From: Cyanobium sp. M30B3
GTDB taxonomy: Bacteria > Cyanobacteriota > Cyanobacteriia > PCC-6307 > Cyanobiaceae
Length of the DNA: 64,000 nt
Assembly: GCA_018399015.1 (NCBI GenBank)
Contig: CP073761.1
Span: 1,178,001-1,242,000, forward strand
Reading direction: 5' to 3'
Of the stretch, positions 42,002-49,440 are shown piece by piece. Under the pieces are notes generated by a model, which saw only the letters and a list, made by a program, of their open reading frames with translations, was not told the DNA's origin and made no database searches. Made by a program: the position numbers and the translations under genes. Position 1 is the first letter of the stretch; each line of letters starts with the position of its first letter.

Positions 42002-44446
42002 TCAGCGATGCCAGGGGCTGTCGTTGCTGTTGAGCAGGGCATCGCTGGCCGCGGTGGGTGCGTAGCCGAAGGGAGTGTCCGCCCCTGTAGGAGCCAGGGT
42101 CAACAATCCATTGGACGTAGGCTGAGTGTTTGCAGTTCCTTCTAGAGCAGCTGTGGTGCCGTTGTCTGAACTGGTATCACTTTGTGTATTGCTGTTATAA
42201 ACATACGACCCATTGATCAGTGGGATATAGCCGCCACCGACGGTGGCCACACCAGCGCTGGCAAACAGGAGAAACTGAAAATCCGGCTTAACCAGCCCAT
42301 CGCCAAGCGTCCACAGCCAGTTTTGCTGTGAGCCAAGATGGGCGGCAACGCCCACTCCATACCTGGATAGAAGTTTGAGTTCTAAAGCTTCCTGAAATCC
42401 GACACCCATACTGAAGGAGCCGCTGTTGCGCATCGAAGATGCCAGCACACCAACCGTGCTCCCAACAGCAAGCCCTGTGGAGAGAAGACCAATCCCTTGG
42501 AGGTATTTGGTTGAAGATTGACCATTTAGATTTCCGAGATAACCATTAGATAACTTGCTGATACTCGTTCCATTCAAGCCAACCCTGGAGGCACCGTATA
42601 CGCCACCGGTTGTTTGGATTAGGTTTAGGAGATCCCCTGCTGCACCAGTGGCAAGGCCAATGTCAGCCAGGGCCCTCGGGAGACCATCGCTGGAGCTGAA
42701 CCGCTGCTCCGACAGCAAGCTGAACGCAATGGATGCATCGGTGTGGAGTGTATAGTTCTCTCGAAACTTGCTGTGATTCAGCAAACCATAGATACCCACC
42801 GACTCCTGAGCCGTAAAATTAGTAAGCTTCTGATTGAAACCGCTTCCTGAATACTGAAACAGTGTTTTGAAGCTGCCGCCAACTCCCAATCCTGAGTTTG
42901 TGACAGAGAGGTCGGAGCCTTGTGAATTCAGCGGGTTTTTGGCCGCACTCATATTCGCGATAGTCCTTCCCGATACTTGGTCACTAAGTTTATTGCTCTG
43001 CGCACCGCTGTCATATTTCAATGTCGTAAAGTTGACAACAGAATAGCCGCCTCGCCCAGTCAGAAGTCCTCCAAACAGGCCTGACAACACCAGCCCAGAA
43101 CCCAAGTTAGTAGTCTCGGCGTGGTTGGGTTTGACGCTGGCGCCAGTGACCAAGCGCCCACCAATCTCAAGGTCTTCAATCACTTCGAGAGGCTTGACTA
43201 CCTCTTCGAAGGCATCGATCAAGACAGGATCTGCTTCCAGGCTCAACATGCTCCTGTTGGCGAAACTCTCTGTTCGATCAGTAGCTTCATCATCGAACGA
43301 AGCTGAGCTGGATTCGCTTCTGTCGTATTCGCTTGGGTCGACTTCGGAAGGTTCATATTCATCGATGGCTCTGTCTTGTATTGCACCGTAACTATTCATT
43401 AGTCGTCCTAGTGCCGAGCTATACGCGTAGCGAGTTGGAAACAGCGCCAGGCTGGCTAGTGATTTTGGGTTCTGTGCATAACGCGTAAAGCCCAGCCCCG
43501 GCACACCGCTGTTGCCACCAGCCGTCGGTGCCGCAACTCCTACAGGGGTTGCACCCAGGCCAACCAGAGCGCTCTTGTTGGTCTCGGGTGTCACAACATG
43601 TGCTGTGAGTGCGGCGCGCGACAGCTCCGTCATGCCAGCACTTGGCAAGCCTGGTTGGTTCACCGTTGCCGAGGCAGCCGCCGGGCTCAGGGCGATGCTG
43701 CTGGTGGCGCCATTGCCGGACAGTTGCAGGGCATAGCCACCGCCGTCTGTGTCGGCGTTGATCTGCACATCACTCACGTACAGGTCACTGTCGGGCCGCG
43801 TTCCGCTAGCGAGCTGGTCCAGCTCCTTACTCAGCAGTTCAGAAGGTGCTTCCTGCAAACGCTGGAGCAGATCAGCCGCCGAGGTTTCGGCCTCGCGCTT
43901 CTGCACCACCACCCGCAGCCTGCCATTGCCACCATTCACCAGAGCAAACGCTTCATCGTTGCCCTGCTCGTTACTCAGCGACACAGCCTCACTCCAGCCC
44001 AAGGCGCCATCGCTGCCCCAGCCAGCCAAACTGGCCACCACCTTGGAATTGGAACCGCTGCCCACCCGATAGGCCAGCACGATGCCCGGACTGTTGCCCT
44101 GTTGCGCGCCACTCACCCCGCTCGTGGGCCAAAGGTCATCCAAAACCAGTGCCTGCAGCTCACGGCCGCCTTCGGCCCCTGGCACCACCTGCCCCTTGTC
44201 CCAGCGTTCGGCCTGGGCGTTCCACACGCACTGCCAGATCAGCCCGTTATCAGCCAGGAAGGCATACGCCGCGCCGTTGGCGTCGTTGACGATCTGGATC
44301 GAACCGGAGTAAGGCATGGCCCGCTTAAGGCTTAGTACTCCCTTTATGCCTGGCTGCCCACCCAGGCCGGTACCTGCATTTGTAGGGTTTTTCAGCCGCG
44401 GAGCGAGATCACATCGCTCGGCAAGCTCTTCCGGCCGACTAATCAC
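42002..44446 (-). CDS. Giant protein segment 1 (N-terminal, 814 codons)
   Basis: Starts at GTG 44446 after an in-frame TGA nine codons earlier, with only a weak ribosome-binding site (GGGGAAA). There is no signal peptide. An acidic Ser/Asp/Glu/Tyr-rich stretch (YEPSEVDPSEYDRSESSSAS) lies near residue 365. Gly-rich moderately hydrophobic segments (SGLVLSGLFGGLLTGRGGY, GLLSTGLAVGSTVGVLASS) follow. No known domain. The correct frame continues DSPLASLTTQHS into segment 2. Confidence 0.7.
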   Translation of the reverse strand: MISRPEELAERCDLAPRLKNPTNAGTGLGGQPGIKGVLSLKRAMPYSGSIQIVNDANGAAYAFLADNGLIWQCVWNAQAERWDKGQVVPGAEGGRELQALVLDDLWPTSGVSGAQQGNSPGIVLAYRVGSGSNSKVVASLAGWGSDGALGWSEAVSLSNEQGNDEAFALVNGGNGRLRVVVQKREAETSAADLLQRLQEAPSELLSKELDQLASGTRPDSDLYVSDVQINADTDGGGYALQLSGNGATSSIALSPAAASATVNQPGLPSAGMTELSRAALTAHVVTPETNKSALVGLGATPVGVAAPTAGGNSGVPGLGFTRYAQNPKSLASLALFPTRYAYSSALGRLMNSYGAIQDRAIDEYEPSEVDPSEYDRSESSSASFDDEATDRTESFANRSMLSLEADPVLIDAFEEVVKPLEVIEDLEIGGRLVTGASVKPNHAETTNLGSGLVLSGLFGGLLTGRGGYSVVNFTTLKYDSGAQSNKLSDQVSGRTIANMSAAKNPLNSQGSDLSVTNSGLGVGGSFKTLFQYSGSGFNQKLTNFTAQESVGIYGLLNHSKFRENYTLHTDASIAFSLLSEQRFSSSDGLPRALADIGLATGAAGDLLNLIQTTGGVYGASRVGLNGTSISKLSNGYLGNLNGQSSTKYLQGIGLLSTGLAVGSTVGVLASSMRNSGSFSMGVGFQEALELKLLSRYGVGVAAHLGSQQNWLWTLGDGLVKPDFQFLLFASAGVATVGGGYIPLINGSYVYNSNTQSDTSSDNGTTAALEGTANTQPTSNGLLTLAPTGADTPFGYAPTAASDALLNSNDSPWHR

Positions 44447-44536
44447 AGCGTTTCCCCGTCTGCGGCCATCTCAAGAGTGCTTCTCCCTCCTCTAACGCCT
44501 CTGTTAACGCCGCTGTGGAGCCATCGGCTCAATGCT

Positions 44537-45087
44537 TCAGGCGAACGTTCGCTTCACGCTGCGAGCCACCAGTGCTGCAGCCATCACGGTGGTAACGCCG
44601 GCTAACAGGGCCACAAGCTGTTGTTGGCTCGATAGCGTGCCGCGAACGCTGGCAGCACCGAGCGCACCGGCTTGCACCATCAGTGCGAAGCGAAACACCA
44701 GCACCACCGAGGTGAGCGCATAAGGCCGCCACGCTGTGGCGGAGAGGGCGCAACAGGCGTTCACTGCTGCCATCGGCAGCAAAGCCAGGCGCAGCAGCAG
44801 CAGTGATTGCCAGGAGAGCTGTGTGTCAATGGCAGCGAGGAGCCAACGCCAGCGCCGCCGGCGCTGCAACCGCCGCACGACCAAGCGGCGACACCAATGG
44901 CGGCACAGGTTCCAGTTGATCACCAACCCAGCCGCCTGCCCGAGCACCACCACAACCACACCGATCAGCCCACCAAAGACGGCACCAGCACCCACCACCG
45001 CAGCTCCCATCGGCAGCCCAAGGCCCACACCCCCGCCAGCACAAGGGCATAGGCCAGCGGATGGGAGATCGGCGCAGCGAGATTCAC
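44537..45087 (-). pseudogene. VTT-domain (TVP38/TMEM64-like) membrane protein, one frameshift
   Basis: From GTG 45087, which overlaps the LuxR stop (GTGA), the frame reads NLAAPISHPLAYALVLAGVW then ALG. The protein continues one frame over as LPMGAAVVGAGAVFGGLIGV to the end SVKRTFA. One C missing at about 45015 explains the shift. Several membrane helices and a central basic region (RRLQRRRRWRW) with LLLRLALLPMAAVN fit the VTT family of membrane proteins. It lies between the regulator and the giant gene. The same missing base occurs in the truncated copy at about 26992. Confidence 0.65.
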
Positions 45088-46008
45088 GCGAGATCGGGAA
45101 TGTCCTGAAGCAGGCCGAGCTCCAACGCACGCCGCACCACCTGGGTGCGATTCACGGCGTGGAATTTGCCCATCAGTGAGCCCACGTAGTCACGCACTGT
45201 GGTGTCGGCCACACCCAGGCGTGCGGCGATCTGGCGGTTGGTGAGCCCCTGGGCCAGCTCCCGCAACGTGGAGCGCTCACGGCTGGTGAGGCGCGGGATG
45301 ATCTGGGCGCTGGTGACCTGAAGCACGGGCAGAACCGCCGGATCGAGGTAGCGATCGCCGCGCCCCACCGCGCGCAGCCCATTGATTAACGCACCGCTGC
45401 CGAAGCTATGGGTGTGAATCACCGCATCCACCTGGTCCACCGGATAGGCATTGGCCCGCAGCCAGTGCAGGTCTTCCACCAGCAGCACAACCACAGGAGG
45501 GGTGGGCAGCCGGCGCAATTGCCCCACCAGCGCTTCGCCATGGTCGGTAGCGATCGAATCCACCATCAACAGCAGACAGCGCTCTGTCTGCACGCGCAAC
45601 AAGCTCAGCACCTCATCGGGATTGATGCAGGTGCCAAGGATGTTGTGCTCCCCCAGGCTGAGAGCACCCCGTGCCATCAGATGCGCTTCCAGCCAGGAGC
45701 CGGAGGCCCCCACCAGAGGCCATGGTTGCAGCAGTCGGTTCACCGAGGCAGTGCGGCTGCGGAAACCCGTATCGCTTGGTAAGAAGTGGGGACCCTTGGT
45801 GAGCAAACGCAGGTTGAGGGCAGCGAGCCAGGTTACACTAGTTAAAAGTTAAAAATCGCTCTCCCGCGTCAAGTCCCTTTGCCGTTCGCCAACTTCATTG
45901 TCGGCGGACACTCAGCAGCTCCGGCAACGACCGTGAGGCCATTCAAATAACCGGCAAGGGATGCCCGCTGGGTTGGTACTCATCTGGTGGCTATTGCATC
46001 AAGAGCCG
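44972..46008. repeat. ~1.03-kb direct repeat, copy 2
   Basis: Partner of 26949-27978. This copy is probably the parent, because here the VTT gene extends beyond the repeat in proper order (LuxR, VTT, giant gene) whereas copy 1 is cut and joined to the integrase. It has a doubled GTTAAAA unit upstream of the LuxR gene. Confidence 0.95.
45084..45806 (-). CDS. LuxR-type regulator, copy 2
   Basis: 240 aa, with at most a few residues different from the gene at 27061-27783 (HTH reads RLTSRERSTLRELAQGL). The C-terminal GerE helix-turn-helix is intact; the N-terminal domain lacks obvious phospho-acceptor residues. Its stop overlaps the VTT start, and the giant gene follows in the same direction, so regulator, VTT protein and giant protein may form one transcription unit. 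The upstream TAGTTAAAAGTTAAAA stretch may be part of the promoter. Confidence 0.87.
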   Translation of the reverse strand: MLTKGPHFLPSDTGFRSRTASVNRLLQPWPLVGASGSWLEAHLMARGALSLGEHNILGTCINPDEVLSLLRVQTERCLLLMVDSIATDHGEALVGQLRRLPTPPVVVLLVEDLHWLRANAYPVDQVDAVIHTHSFGSGALINGLRAVGRGDRYLDPAVLPVLQVTSAQIIPRLTSRERSTLRELAQGLTNRQIAARLGVADTTVRDYVGSLMGKFHAVNRTQVVRRALELGLLQDIPDLA

Positions 46009-46012
46009 CTGA
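45917..46012 (+). CDS. Small CPxGWYSSGGYC peptide, copy 2 (start unclear)
   Basis: As copy 1, with QITG in place of QKTG: EAIQITGKGCPLGWYSSGG then YCIKSR and stop. The Cys pair and the repeat-unit pattern are intact. The start codon is not evident. Confidence 0.4.
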   Translation, partial: SSGNDREAIQITGKGCPLGWYSSGGYCIKSR

Positions 46013-46199
46013 AGCGTGAACTTGAGACCTTCTGCCTGGAGCGGATGGGCCTTCCCTTTGTTGCTGCAGGTGGAGCAGCGATTGCCGCCCCTCAGCCCAA
46101 AGCCAGGGCAGTCAAGAGGGACGGTTCCCCGTATCCCCAAAGGGACCCAATCACCGCTGAACTCGACCCAGCCTTAACCAAGAACGTCTGCGGTAGGCG

Positions 46200-46409
46200 A
46201 TGCAGAAAGTCAGATTCCACCTGCTCATAGACCGGCCGGGGCACCTAGAGTCCCAGGCTGATACGCCAGCGCTGCGCATCACCGCGTCGTGCTGGGAGGA
46301 GTTGCAACACGATGCGCGTGAGGCCCTTATTTATCACTATGGCTCTGCCCACGGTGCCTACCGGGTGCGGGTGCAACGGCGCCAGAGCCCTGCAGCGCTC
46401 TGCTGCTGA
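46200..46409 (+). CDS. Small hypothetical protein coupled to kinase-like gene
   Basis: 69 aa, MQKVRFHLLIDRPGHLESQA at the start, then ITASCWEELQHDAREALIYH. The stop TGA shares its A with the next ATG (TGATG), so it is translated with the kinase-like protein. It has a small alpha/beta composition with no known family. A regulatory or partner role is inferred from the coupling. Confidence 0.6.
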   Translation: MQKVRFHLLIDRPGHLESQADTPALRITASCWEELQHDAREALIYHYGSAHGAYRVRVQRRQSPAALCC

Positions 46410-47086
46410 TGGCAGGCGAGAGTTCGCCCATAGGCCTGCCGCAGCTGCTCGATCGCATTGAGCACCAGCTGCTGCCGCAGCTCCAGATTTACAGCCCGGA
46501 TCCATGCGATCCAGTGCTGGTGAAGGATCTGCCTAAGCCATGGCGCACCCTTGGCTGCGGTAACTACGCGGCGGTATTGCACCATCCCCACCACCCTTTA
46601 CTGGCGGTGAAGGTGTACGGCCCCGAGCGCCCAGGCCTGGAGCAGGAGGCGGAGGTGTACCGCAGGATTGGCCATCACCCCGCCTTCTCACAGTTCTTCC
46701 ACGTGGGGGCGGGGTATCTGGTGTTGAGGCGATTGCAGGGAACCACGTTGTACGACTGTCTGCGCCAGGGCATCCCCATCCCCGCGCAGGTGATCGACGA
46801 CGTGGATGCAGCGCTGGCCTATGCGATGGCACGCGGCCTGCATGGGCATGACGTGCATGGGCGCAACTTGATGCTGCACCGGGGCCGGGGGCTGATTGTG
46901 GACATCTCCGACTTCCTCAACCCTCAGCCATGCCGGGCCTGGGAAGACCTGCGCTGGGCCTACCGCATGTTTTACCGGCCGCTGATCGGCCACCTTGGAC
47001 TGCGGGTGCCGGGGAGTGTCCTCGATGGGGTACGCCGCAGTTATCGCCTGGTGCGACGCATCAGGGCGCAGATCCCTGGTCCATGA
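46409..47086 (+). CDS. Protein kinase-like (RIO/Ser-Thr kinase fold) protein
   Basis: 225 aa. A short glycine-containing start (TLGCGNYAAVLHHP), an AVKVYG Lys motif, and a catalytic loop HGHDVHGRNLMLHRG with VDISDFLNP as the DFG-like element fit a minimal protein kinase fold. Compared with classical HRD/DFG kinases the motifs are HGHDVHGRN and DISDF, closer to RIO or aminoglycoside-phosphotransferase-like kinases. Substrate unknown. A terminator lies downstream at 47294. Confidence 0.72.
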   Translation: MAGESSPIGLPQLLDRIEHQLLPQLQIYSPDPCDPVLVKDLPKPWRTLGCGNYAAVLHHPHHPLLAVKVYGPERPGLEQEAEVYRRIGHHPAFSQFFHVGAGYLVLRRLQGTTLYDCLRQGIPIPAQVIDDVDAALAYAMARGLHGHDVHGRNLMLHRGRGLIVDISDFLNPQPCRAWEDLRWAYRMFYRPLIGHLGLRVPGSVLDGVRRSYRLVRRIRAQIPGP

Positions 47087-47293
47087 ACTCCCTTTATGAA
47101 CTCCCATTGCCTCCGGTGAAGATCGGTATCGATCGCCCAATTGCCCTTCCATCCCCTGCCGGCAGCTCCGCCCACAACTGAAAACCCTTTGATCTGCAGA
47201 CGATCACGGCTGTTCTCCAGCACCAAACTCGCGCAGCTGGGCCCGAGCCCCTTGGGCCCTACCCCTGTGACTAAACCCCGGCTGAGCAGGCAA

Positions 47294-47325
47294 AAGTCCG
47301 GGGCCAACGCTCCGGGCTTTGTTTT
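47294..47325. terminator. Bidirectional terminator between kinase-like and copD-like genes
   Basis: AAGTCCGG pairs with CCGGGCTT (one T-G pair) around a 10-nt loop. A T-rich tail lies on the plus side and an A-rich flank serves the opposite strand. Confidence 0.6.
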
Positions 47326-47339
47326 GGGGATCGAGCGAG

Positions 47340-47789
47340 TCAGCCCAGCCCACCCAGGCGAATGAGTCCGCCCACCACCACGAAGGCAATCGCTAGGGCG
47401 GTGATGCCGCGGATGTGCCAGGCCAGGCCGCTCAGGTTGGCGTCGGTGAGGTTGGTGATCAGCCGCAACCGGGCGTGCAGGGCTAGGGCGGCGGTGCCGG
47501 CCAGCAGCAACAGCTTGACGCCCACCAGCATCCCGATCGGGTTGGTCGTGCTGAACAGTCCCCGGAAGCCGGGGAGATAGATCCAACCCATCCCCAGGCC
47601 GGTGAGCACCTGGATGGTCAGGGCCGTGAGCCCCAGCGGCTCGAAGACCTCCTCGAAGGCGCGGACCTGTTCCGCGCTCTGTGCTCGCAAGGCCCTGGGG
47701 AGCACCCCCAGATCCAGCACCAGATGCCCGCCGGTCCAAACCGTGGCGGCCAGGGCATGAACAATCACCAGCAGCGGAAAAACAGACAC
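47340..47789 (-). CDS. CopD-like membrane protein
   Basis: 149 aa with four hydrophobic helices. The start SVFPLLVIVHALAATVWTGG and HLVLDLGVLPRAL resembles CopD/DUF2269-like copper-resistance or haem-type membrane proteins (His in helices 1 and 2). Possible roles are copper uptake or quinol-linked electron transfer; neither is shown. The divergent gene at 47843 is a thiamine-binding protein. Confidence 0.65.
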   Translation of the reverse strand: MSVFPLLVIVHALAATVWTGGHLVLDLGVLPRALRAQSAEQVRAFEEVFEPLGLTALTIQVLTGLGMGWIYLPGFRGLFSTTNPIGMLVGVKLLLLAGTAALALHARLRLITNLTDANLSGLAWHIRGITALAIAFVVVGGLIRLGGLG

Positions 47790-47842
47790 GGCAGCTCCTT
47801 TGCAGGTGCCTCCACGATGGGTGCAATGTGCCGGGAGTGACG

Positions 47843-48139
47843 ATGAAGGTGATCGTTGATCTATGTGTGGTGCCGATCGGGGTGGGCGTGCACCTTGCCC
47901 CCTACATCGCTGCCTGCGAGAAGGTGCTCAGCGAGGCGGGCCTCAAGATCCAGCTGCATCCCAACGGCACGGCGATCGAGGGGGAGTGGCAGCCGGTGTT
48001 CCAGGCGATTGAGGCCTGCCACCAGGCGGTACACGCCATGGGCTGCCCCCGCGTTTACACCACCGTCAAGATCAATACCCGCACGGATAAAGAGCAGACC
48101 CTGGAGGACAAGGTGGCCAGCGTGCAGGCCCTGCTCTGA
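47843..48139 (+). CDS. Thiamine-binding protein, MTH1187/YqgV family
   Basis: 98 aa from ATG 47843 (MKVIVDLCVVPIGVGVHLAP). The family features are VVPIGxG near the start, the central LHPNGTAIEGEW and the C-terminal RVYTTVKINTRTDKEQ. These small ferredoxin-fold proteins bind thiamine. The next gene starts within the stop (TGATGG), which implies coupling. Confidence 0.88.
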   Translation: MKVIVDLCVVPIGVGVHLAPYIAACEKVLSEAGLKIQLHPNGTAIEGEWQPVFQAIEACHQAVHAMGCPRVYTTVKINTRTDKEQTLEDKVASVQALL

Positions 48140-48696
48140 TGGCTAGTCAGCGGGACAAAGCCAGCGAGGTTCTCGAGTTCTGGTTCACCGAAACTCTGCC
48201 TCACCAGTGGTTCGCTAAGGACCCTGCCTTTGACCAGCTGCTGCAGCAGCGATTCGTTGCCCTGACCCGACGAGCGATCGCCAGCGAGCTCGACGCATGG
48301 GATGCAGATCCGACCGGGGCCCTGGCGCTGGTGCTGCTGCTGGATCAGTTCCCGCGGCAGATCTGGCGCGACAGCGCCATGGCCTTCGCTGGCGATCCCC
48401 AGGCCCTGGCATTGAGCCTGCGGGCGGTGGAGCTGGGCTGGCTGGCGGCCGAACACGAGCAGGCGCGGCGGCAGTTCTGGCTGATGCCGCTGATGCACTC
48501 GGATGACCTGGCGGTGCAAGAGGCGGCGCAGCCGCTGTTTGAGCGATTCAGCGATCCGCGCACTGCTGATTTCGCCCGCCGACACCGGGATGTGATCGCC
48601 CGCTTCCAGCGTTTTCCGCATCGCAACGCTGCATTGGGTCGGGTGTCGAGCGCGGCGGAGCTGGCCTTTCTGCAGACGCCAGGATCACGCTTCTGA
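48139..48696 (+). CDS. DUF924 family protein
   Basis: 185 aa. Starts VLEFWFTETLPHQWFAKD and has LVLLLDQFPRQIWRDSAMAF and FWLMPLMHSDDLAVQE, the signature of DUF924 (an all-helical, TPR-like family found widely in bacteria). No catalytic role is established. The ATG shares its A with the stop of the thiamine-binding gene. Confidence 0.9.
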   Translation: MASQRDKASEVLEFWFTETLPHQWFAKDPAFDQLLQQRFVALTRRAIASELDAWDADPTGALALVLLLDQFPRQIWRDSAMAFAGDPQALALSLRAVELGWLAAEHEQARRQFWLMPLMHSDDLAVQEAAQPLFERFSDPRTADFARRHRDVIARFQRFPHRNAALGRVSSAAELAFLQTPGSRF

Positions 48697-48847
48697 AGCG
48701 GCACCACAGGGTTGGACGCTCAAAGGCAATAGCCCACAACACCTGAACGAGCACCATCGGGAACAGCGCTTGACGATGTTGGTCAAGGCTGCCGGTTCTG
48801 GCCCAGACCCGAGCTGTTGGCCACCTTGATGCTGGTGACGCCGGCTG

Positions 48848-49351
48848 TCAGCTTCTGACCTTGCAGGATCTGCGGATCTGATCGAACCAGTTCCCAGGCA
48901 GGTCACCAGGCCGTAGCTGAACGCTTGCCATTGAGCGGGCCAGGGGTAACCCACCCAGCCTTAGCACCGCCACCAAATGCAGGGTCACCGCGAGGGCGAT
49001 CAGCAGCCAGGCGAGCAGATGGACGCTGTAAACGAGGTGATGCAACTGGCCGTCGCGTAGCCAGTCCTCCTGCATCAACTTTCCGCTGCCCACCGCTATG
49101 ATCAGGGCCAGCAGGGCGAGCGAGTTGGCGGGCTGCCTCAGCCGGAGTCGGCCGACGGTGAGGGCATAGAGAGAGAACAGAAGGGCGAGCGGCCAGAGCA
49201 GAACCCCCACCGTGCCGTGGATGTCGATCCACTCACCAGGAAGGGAGAAGGGCAGCCGGCCAAAGCGTCCGTCATAGGAGGAGTACACCAGCAGCCCGCT
49301 CAGCCAGGCCAGCGGTACCAGCAGGGCAGTGGCGCCATGAAGCAGGCGCAA
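48848..49351 (-). CDS. Cytochrome b561-type membrane protein, start damaged
   Basis: 167 codons from TTG 49351. Four membrane helices carry histidines suitable for two b-haems: LLHGATALLVPLAWLSG, WIDIHGTVGVLLWP, LVYSVHLLAWLLIALA and TLHLVAVLRLGGLP. In the remnant at 11878-12030 the family starts MARPYQPSLLRLL; here the same start reads ATG CCC CGT CCT TAG (49378-49364), so a stop at codon 5 separates the old start from the body. Translation must use the TTG or another weak start, or the gene is dead. Confidence 0.75.
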   Translation of the reverse strand: MRLLHGATALLVPLAWLSGLLVYSSYDGRFGRLPFSLPGEWIDIHGTVGVLLWPLALLFSLYALTVGRLRLRQPANSLALLALIIAVGSGKLMQEDWLRDGQLHHLVYSVHLLAWLLIALAVTLHLVAVLRLGGLPLARSMASVQLRPGDLPGNWFDQIRRSCKVRS

Positions 49352-49440
49352 CAGGGAGGGTTGCTAAGGACGGGGCATGGCGCGAGAGGTGAATCAGGAC
49401 TCGGCTGGAGTTGGGTCTCGAGGGCTGGGCTTCCCGGGCA

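Larger units (their letters stand above)
28303..44446 (-). pseudogene. Giant multidomain surface/secreted protein gene (~5,380 aa), five frameshifts
   Basis: Six consecutive minus-strand frames continue one another. At each junction the protein carries on in a neighbouring frame if one base is restored in a short run: GGGG 42014-42017, GGG 40863-40865, AAA 37500-37502, CCCCC 36664-36668 and GGGG 34155-34158 (plus-strand bases). Adding five bases gives 16,149 nt, exactly 5,383 codons. The order from the N-terminus is: a unique region with possible membrane or hydrophobic stretches, repeat-rich beta regions, a LamG-like domain, many FG-GAP/VCBS motifs (DVNGDG-type Ca-binding loops), Asp-box (BNR) motifs, an RTX-like GTAGND segment, a Pro-rich linker and a C-terminal domain. 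There is no N-terminal signal peptide, so type I secretion is inferred. A role in adhesion or cell surface is likely, not shown. Confidence 0.8.

Noticed and set aside
28303-44446. Six separate genes in the giant locus
   Set aside because: The frames overlap or abut within tens of bases, none but the first has a plausible start, and the protein continues across each junction in a neighbouring frame.
44317-44446. Later start for the giant gene at an internal ATG
   Set aside because: The sequence before it continues smoothly and an in-frame stop lies upstream of GTG 44446, so the GTG start is at least as good; kept as alternative only.
47140-47290. Possible tRNA or small RNA between kinase-like and CopD-like genes
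   Set aside because: Short GC hairpins exist but no cloverleaf or conserved arms.
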